Positions 5,340-6,595 of a stretch of DNA of 6,595 nt are shown here, piece by piece. The translations under genes and the position numbers were made by a program. The stretch spans positions 1 through 6,595 of the forward strand of contig USGH01000151.1 in the NCBI GenBank assembly GCA_900554225.1, given 5' to 3'. The DNA comes from an uncultured Eubacteriales bacterium. GTDB taxonomy: Bacteria; Bacillota; Clostridia; Oscillospirales; CAG-272. Below the pieces are notes generated by a model. The model did no database searches, was not told the origin of the DNA, and worked only from the letters and a program-made list of their open reading frames with translations. Within the stretch, counting starts at the first letter, position 1; every line of letters starts with the position of its first letter.

Positions 5340-5395
5340 CTGTTTTTGTGAAAGAAAAACAGATTCAATGGAATATTGACGTATGTAGTTATCGT

Positions 5396-6595
5396 TTATT
5401 TCTGCATTGCGCCGATCAATTTGGCAAGACTGTCCTCATATTTCTTCTCATTTTTGGCATAATGGGAGGCAAAATCCGTAGACTTGTCGATACCAATCAG
5501 GTCGCGCAAGGAGATGATCATATTGCCCATAGCGTAGTTATAAATATACGCAAAATCTGTCGTCATGCTGTCGTGGAGAATGTCCATGATCTGGGACGCT
5601 TTATCCGATCCGTCGCGGCGATATTTTGTCTTGAGGATCACATCATAATAAGTCGGCATGACATCGTTGTAATACTGGCAGGACATTTCCTCCAGCACCG
5701 CCGTTGTATCCTGTACAGAACCGCTTTGTGCCGGTACACAGAAGATGGCTGCATCGTCATGCACGAGAGAGCTATAGGCGGTAATCGTCTCGTCCAGCTT
5801 TGGTATCGGCAGGATCGTAAAATTGGTATCGATATCGCGGATCTGATCCAATCCGGCAAACAGGTTCTTGATAAACAACACACGATTTTCGGAAAGCAGC
5901 GTCGGCAGAGACAGCTGTTCCTCATAGTAGGAACCAGGATTGTTCCAGAACAAATCCGCAATCTTCTGTACCGCATCAATGGTCTTCTCGTTATTGAACG
6001 CGATATAGGGCACACCGTCTTCATCTCTGCCACATGCTCGGATTCCAGCGTCGATCATCAGGTGATCCACGTCGGCACGGCTCCAGGTAGCAAAGCCATA
6101 GGTATCGCCGCCGTCCTTCTGTCCATCACCATTGTTGTCTACGTACACCTTTTCCACCAGGCTGACAAAATCGTCCCAGACCCATGTGCCGTCTAAAACC
6201 TTATCGTACAGTGTGTCGATATTTTCCTCGATATTTTCGAGCAGATCCATGTTGCAGATGAGCATAGAAGCACGGCGGAATACATTGACTGATGCATCGC
6301 CTGCCAAAAAGTAGGTATGTGTAGCGTCTGCCTCGGCTTCCGCGATATACTTTCCATACCACCACGGCTGATCGAGATTGATGTAGTTGCCCGTGGAGGG
6401 ATTCAGATTTGCAAGCATATTTTTTGTCACGAGCGGAGCCACCTTCCACTGCACGCCAATCACGAGCTCATATGCATCCTCTCCTGCGGCATAGGTGTTC
6501 TCAAGCTTCGTTGTCTCAATGTCCTCGTTATCGATGAAATCATAAATACAGTTCAACCGTTCCATCACGTTCTGGTTGGCTGTGTAGATCGCGTC
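5396..6595 (-). CDS. Solute-binding protein paralogue, N-terminus outside window
   Basis: 399 codons are visible, open to the window edge and ending with TAA at 5398-5396. The frame continues upstream of the first GTG (6568) as DAIYTANQNVMERLN, matching AIFQRNVSVEDRLN of the neighbouring lipoprotein, so the true start and any signal peptide lie beyond 6595. Shared landmarks are the EF-hand-like loop DNNGDGQKDGGD (visible residues 153-164) followed by TYGFATW, NFTILPIPKLDE (258-269) and YYDVILKTKYRRD (316-328). It is therefore a paralogue of the protein at 3746-5257 and probably another surface receptor for an ABC importer. The two are clearly diverged outside these motifs and may bind different ligands. 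Ligand and transporter partners cannot be determined here. Confidence 0.8.
   Translation of the reverse strand, partial: DAIYTANQNVMERLNCIYDFIDNEDIETTKLENTYAAGEDAYELVIGVQWKVAPLVTKNMLANLNPSTGNYINLDQPWWYGKYIAEAEADATHTYFLAGDASVNVFRRASMLICNMDLLENIEENIDTLYDKVLDGTWVWDDFVSLVEKVYVDNNGDGQKDGGDTYGFATWSRADVDHLMIDAGIRACGRDEDGVPYIAFNNEKTIDAVQKIADLFWNNPGSYYEEQLSLPTLLSENRVLFIKNLFAGLDQIRDIDTNFTILPIPKLDETITAYSSLVHDDAAIFCVPAQSGSVQDTTAVLEEMSCQYYNDVMPTYYDVILKTKYRRDGSDKASQIMDILHDSMTTDFAYIYNYAMGNMIISLRDLIGIDKSTDFASHYAKNEKKYEDSLAKLIGAMQK

Noticed and set aside
5345..5395. Terminator after the partial solute-binding gene
   Set aside because: Only a 5-bp AU-rich TCAAT/ATTGA stem is present, with the T-run several bases away. 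This is too weak to call.
3422..6196. Long plus-strand reading frames opposite the lipoprotein genes (3422-4309, 4328-5272, 5297-6196)
   Set aside because: They mirror the minus-strand genes, lack ribosome sites and family features, and run through antisense of conserved motifs. They are shadows of real genes.

Overview
The window most likely comes from a bacterium of the Firmicutes, class Clostridia (Oscillospirales-like gut lineages would fit). The evidence is lipoprotein signal peptides with clean lipoboxes, strong AAGGAGG ribosome sites, textbook SigA promoters, and a tandem pair of large solute-binding lipoproteins carrying EF-hand-like DxNxDG loops, as is common in gut Clostridia. Base composition looks balanced, near 50% GC by eye. 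The genus cannot be named from this sequence.

Layout. Positions 1-104 hold the 3' end of a plus-strand ABC exporter gene, which converges on the minus-strand met operon at a bidirectional terminator (130-165). Everything else reads leftward on the minus strand. A methionine-uptake operon occupies about 3135 to 228: a perfect SigA promoter (3107-3135), a 29-residue Met/Cys-rich leader peptide (2966-3055), an intrinsic terminator acting as attenuator (2894-2934), then metN (ATPase, TTG start), metI (permease, 8-bp overlap with metN) and metQ (binding lipoprotein). Positions 3136-3391 carry no gene. They contain a dense set of inverted repeats and the terminator of the next unit. That unit is a 106-residue protein of unknown function (3392-3712) lying 33 bp behind a 503-residue solute-binding lipoprotein (3746-5257), driven by a second perfect SigA promoter (5311-5339). 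At the right edge is a second, related solute-binding protein (5396-6595) whose N-terminus lies outside the window.

How it works together. MetN, MetI and MetQ make a complete methionine importer. MetN carries the C-terminal regulatory domain through which methionine is known to inhibit the pump. Expression appears to be controlled before metN: the leader peptide has Met codons 9, 10 and 12 and Cys codons 24, 25 and 28, and part of its coding sequence can pair with the 5' arm of the downstream terminator. This suggests translation-coupled transcription attenuation sensing sulfur amino acids, in place of the S-box or T-box leaders often found on Firmicutes met genes. It is the most interesting system in the window.

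The two large lipoproteins look like paralogues that bind an unknown solute. No permease or ATPase partner for them is present in the window.
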